DNA of 23,798 nt from JBLUOA01 sp048060095 (GTDB lineage: Bacteria; Pseudomonadota; Alphaproteobacteria; Rhodobacterales; Rhodobacteraceae), in assembly GCF_048060095.1 (NCBI RefSeq), contig NZ_JBLUOA010000011.1, forward strand, positions 1 through 23,798, in the 5' to 3' direction. The notes beneath the pieces were generated by a model. The model made no database searches. It worked only from the letters and a program-made list of their open reading frames with translations, and was not told the DNA's origin. The translations under genes and the position numbers were made by a program. Positions 23,018 to 23,798 of the stretch are shown in pieces. The stretch's first letter is position 1. Each line of letters starts with the position of its first letter.

Positions 23018-23479
23018 ATGTCGTCCGGCGCATCACAGACGCGTGAAGATTTTACGCCTGTTTCCCGCGATCCCGAAGCCCAGGCCGACGGGTTCGCGCA
23101 TGTGCGCAATGCCCATGAAAGCGAGATGGCGGAAGACTATGTGGAACTGATCGCGGAATTGATCGAAGCCCATGGAGAGGCGCGACCGGTCGACATCGCG
23201 GAACGGCTGGGGGTCAAAGCCCCGACGGTGACCAAGAATATCTCGCGCTTGAAAGTGGCGGGGTTGGTGCATCGAGAAAAGTATCGCTCGATTTTCCTGA
23301 CCGACAGAGGCCAAGCCCTCGCAGAGGCGTGCAGAAGGCGCCACAGGATCGTGGTCGCGTTTCTGCAAAGCCTCGGAATTGACGAAGTAACGGCCGAGCG
23401 TGATGCCGAAGGCATCGAACACCATGTCAGCGACGAAACGCTCGCCGCATTCGAGAAACATATTAATGGGTCGGGTTGA
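23018..23479 (+). CDS. mntR: MntR-type metal-dependent transcriptional regulator
   Basis: A 153-residue DtxR/MntR-family regulator, close to the 155 residues of E. coli MntR. After a 35-residue variable arm, a winged helix follows (about 38-95: ARPVDIAERLGVKAPTVTKNISRLKVAGLV). The dimerisation/metal domain follows with EACRRRHRIVVAFL and RDAEGIEHHVSDETL, the segments that bind Mn in this family. It senses Mn2+ (possibly Fe2+) and represses target genes when bound. The ATG at 23018 gives the normal start. The frame runs back to GTG 22952, but that part overlaps the operator and lacks a ribosome binding site. It is divergent from the peroxidase-phnDCE operon, with the shared gap holding the palindrome. 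No Mn importer (mntH, sitABCD) is in the window. Confidence 0.88.
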   Translation: MSSGASQTREDFTPVSRDPEAQADGFAHVRNAHESEMAEDYVELIAELIEAHGEARPVDIAERLGVKAPTVTKNISRLKVAGLVHREKYRSIFLTDRGQALAEACRRRHRIVVAFLQSLGIDEVTAERDAEGIEHHVSDETLAAFEKHINGSG

Positions 23480-23518
23480 TCGCCATTGCGATGAGGTAGG
23501 CTTGGCAGGATCTGCCCG

Positions 23519-23798
23519 TCAGTCGCCAGGATAGCTGGAGAAAACTTCCGTCGATCCATCGTTGTTGATGAGAAACACGTCATAGGCCTCACGCCAGCGG
23601 CTCTGGTCCATTCCGGGTGAGCCGAGTGGCATGTCTGGTACGGCAAGGCCTACAGCGTCCGGTCTTTCGCTGAGTAGTCTCCGAATATCTTCCGCTGGCA
23701 CATGACCTTCAATCACGTAGCCCTCGACCAGGCCCGTGTGACAGGACACCATGCGTTGCGGGACACCGTTGTCGAGCTTGAAGCGGACGAGCAGCCCA
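23519..23798 (-). CDS. DUF411 metal-binding-type protein, 5' end outside window
   Basis: This is the C-terminal part of a DUF411 protein. The frame is open to the window edge and reads GLLVRFKLDNGVPQRMVSCHTG, then EGYVIEGHVPAEDIRRLL, RPDAVGLAVPDMPLGSPGM, and ends DVFLINNDGSTEVFSSYPGD. These blocks are the family signature. Full members are about 150 residues, periplasmic, with a CGCC-type motif near the N-terminus that would lie beyond base 23798. The Cys-His of SCHT is the second conserved metal-ligand position. DUF411 proteins are common next to copper-resistance genes and are thought to handle metal; the exact role is unknown. The ATG at 23752 is internal, not the start. The gene converges on mntR with a 39-bp gap. 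Confidence 0.88.
   Translation of the reverse strand, partial: GLLVRFKLDNGVPQRMVSCHTGLVEGYVIEGHVPAEDIRRLLSERPDAVGLAVPDMPLGSPGMDQSRWREAYDVFLINNDGSTEVFSSYPGD

Overview
The window looks like accessory DNA (plasmid or genomic island) from a marine-type alphaproteobacterium, most likely a Rhodobacterales/Roseobacter-group organism. The basis is the style of the proteins, the TRAP transporters, the MntR-type regulator, the DUF411 protein and the Tn5053-like transposase. No rRNA, tRNA, CRISPR array or housekeeping operon was seen.

Layout. (1) 1-1453: the end of a metallo-beta-lactamase-fold hydrolase and a secreted protein of a type I associate with conjugative elements. (2) 1454-4722: a gene-poor stretch, then the left half of a Tn5053/Tn7-like transposon. 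It has tandem transposase-binding repeats, an intact tniA, and a tniB cut off at about 4720. The cut abuts a dsbA-like gene that is itself truncated just after its CPYC site. (3) 5194-8040: SHOCT protein, DsbB, a membrane protein, a Tat-like L,D-transpeptidase and a small lipoprotein. (4) 8231-17960: the most interesting part, a metal-response cluster. In order it holds a TRAP QM pair without a P subunit, a P1B-2 Zn/Cd/Pb ATPase, a CmtR-like ArsR repressor facing away from a CDF-like exporter, LspA, a second P-less TRAP QM pair, and a CDF homologue with degenerate metal sites. Three near-identical MerR-type operators, each with a 19-bp spacer between -35 and -10, stand in front of TRAP-1, the ATPase and the degenerate CDF. 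No merR gene is in the window. (5) 18091-18600: a second L,D-transpeptidase, a lipoprotein. (6) 18633-23479: a PhnD/PhnC/PhnE-like ABC transporter in one operon with an unusually long diheme cytochrome c peroxidase, divergent from an mntR-like gene, with a 20-bp palindrome at the promoter. (7) 23519-23798: the 3' part of a DUF411 gene.

How it may work together (inference). Metal stress would be sensed by an unlinked MerR-family protein and by the local CmtR-like repressor. They would switch on export by the P1B-2 ATPase and the CDF protein, LspA (as in the pbr lead-resistance operons), and both TRAP QM pairs. The second TRAP pair appears to be co-transcribed with the CDF gene and lspA. TRAP permeases under direct control of metal sensors, lacking their binding protein, are what I would examine first. 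The mntR-peroxidase-PhnDCE block looks like a second, separate metal-controlled module whose substrate need not be a phosphonate.
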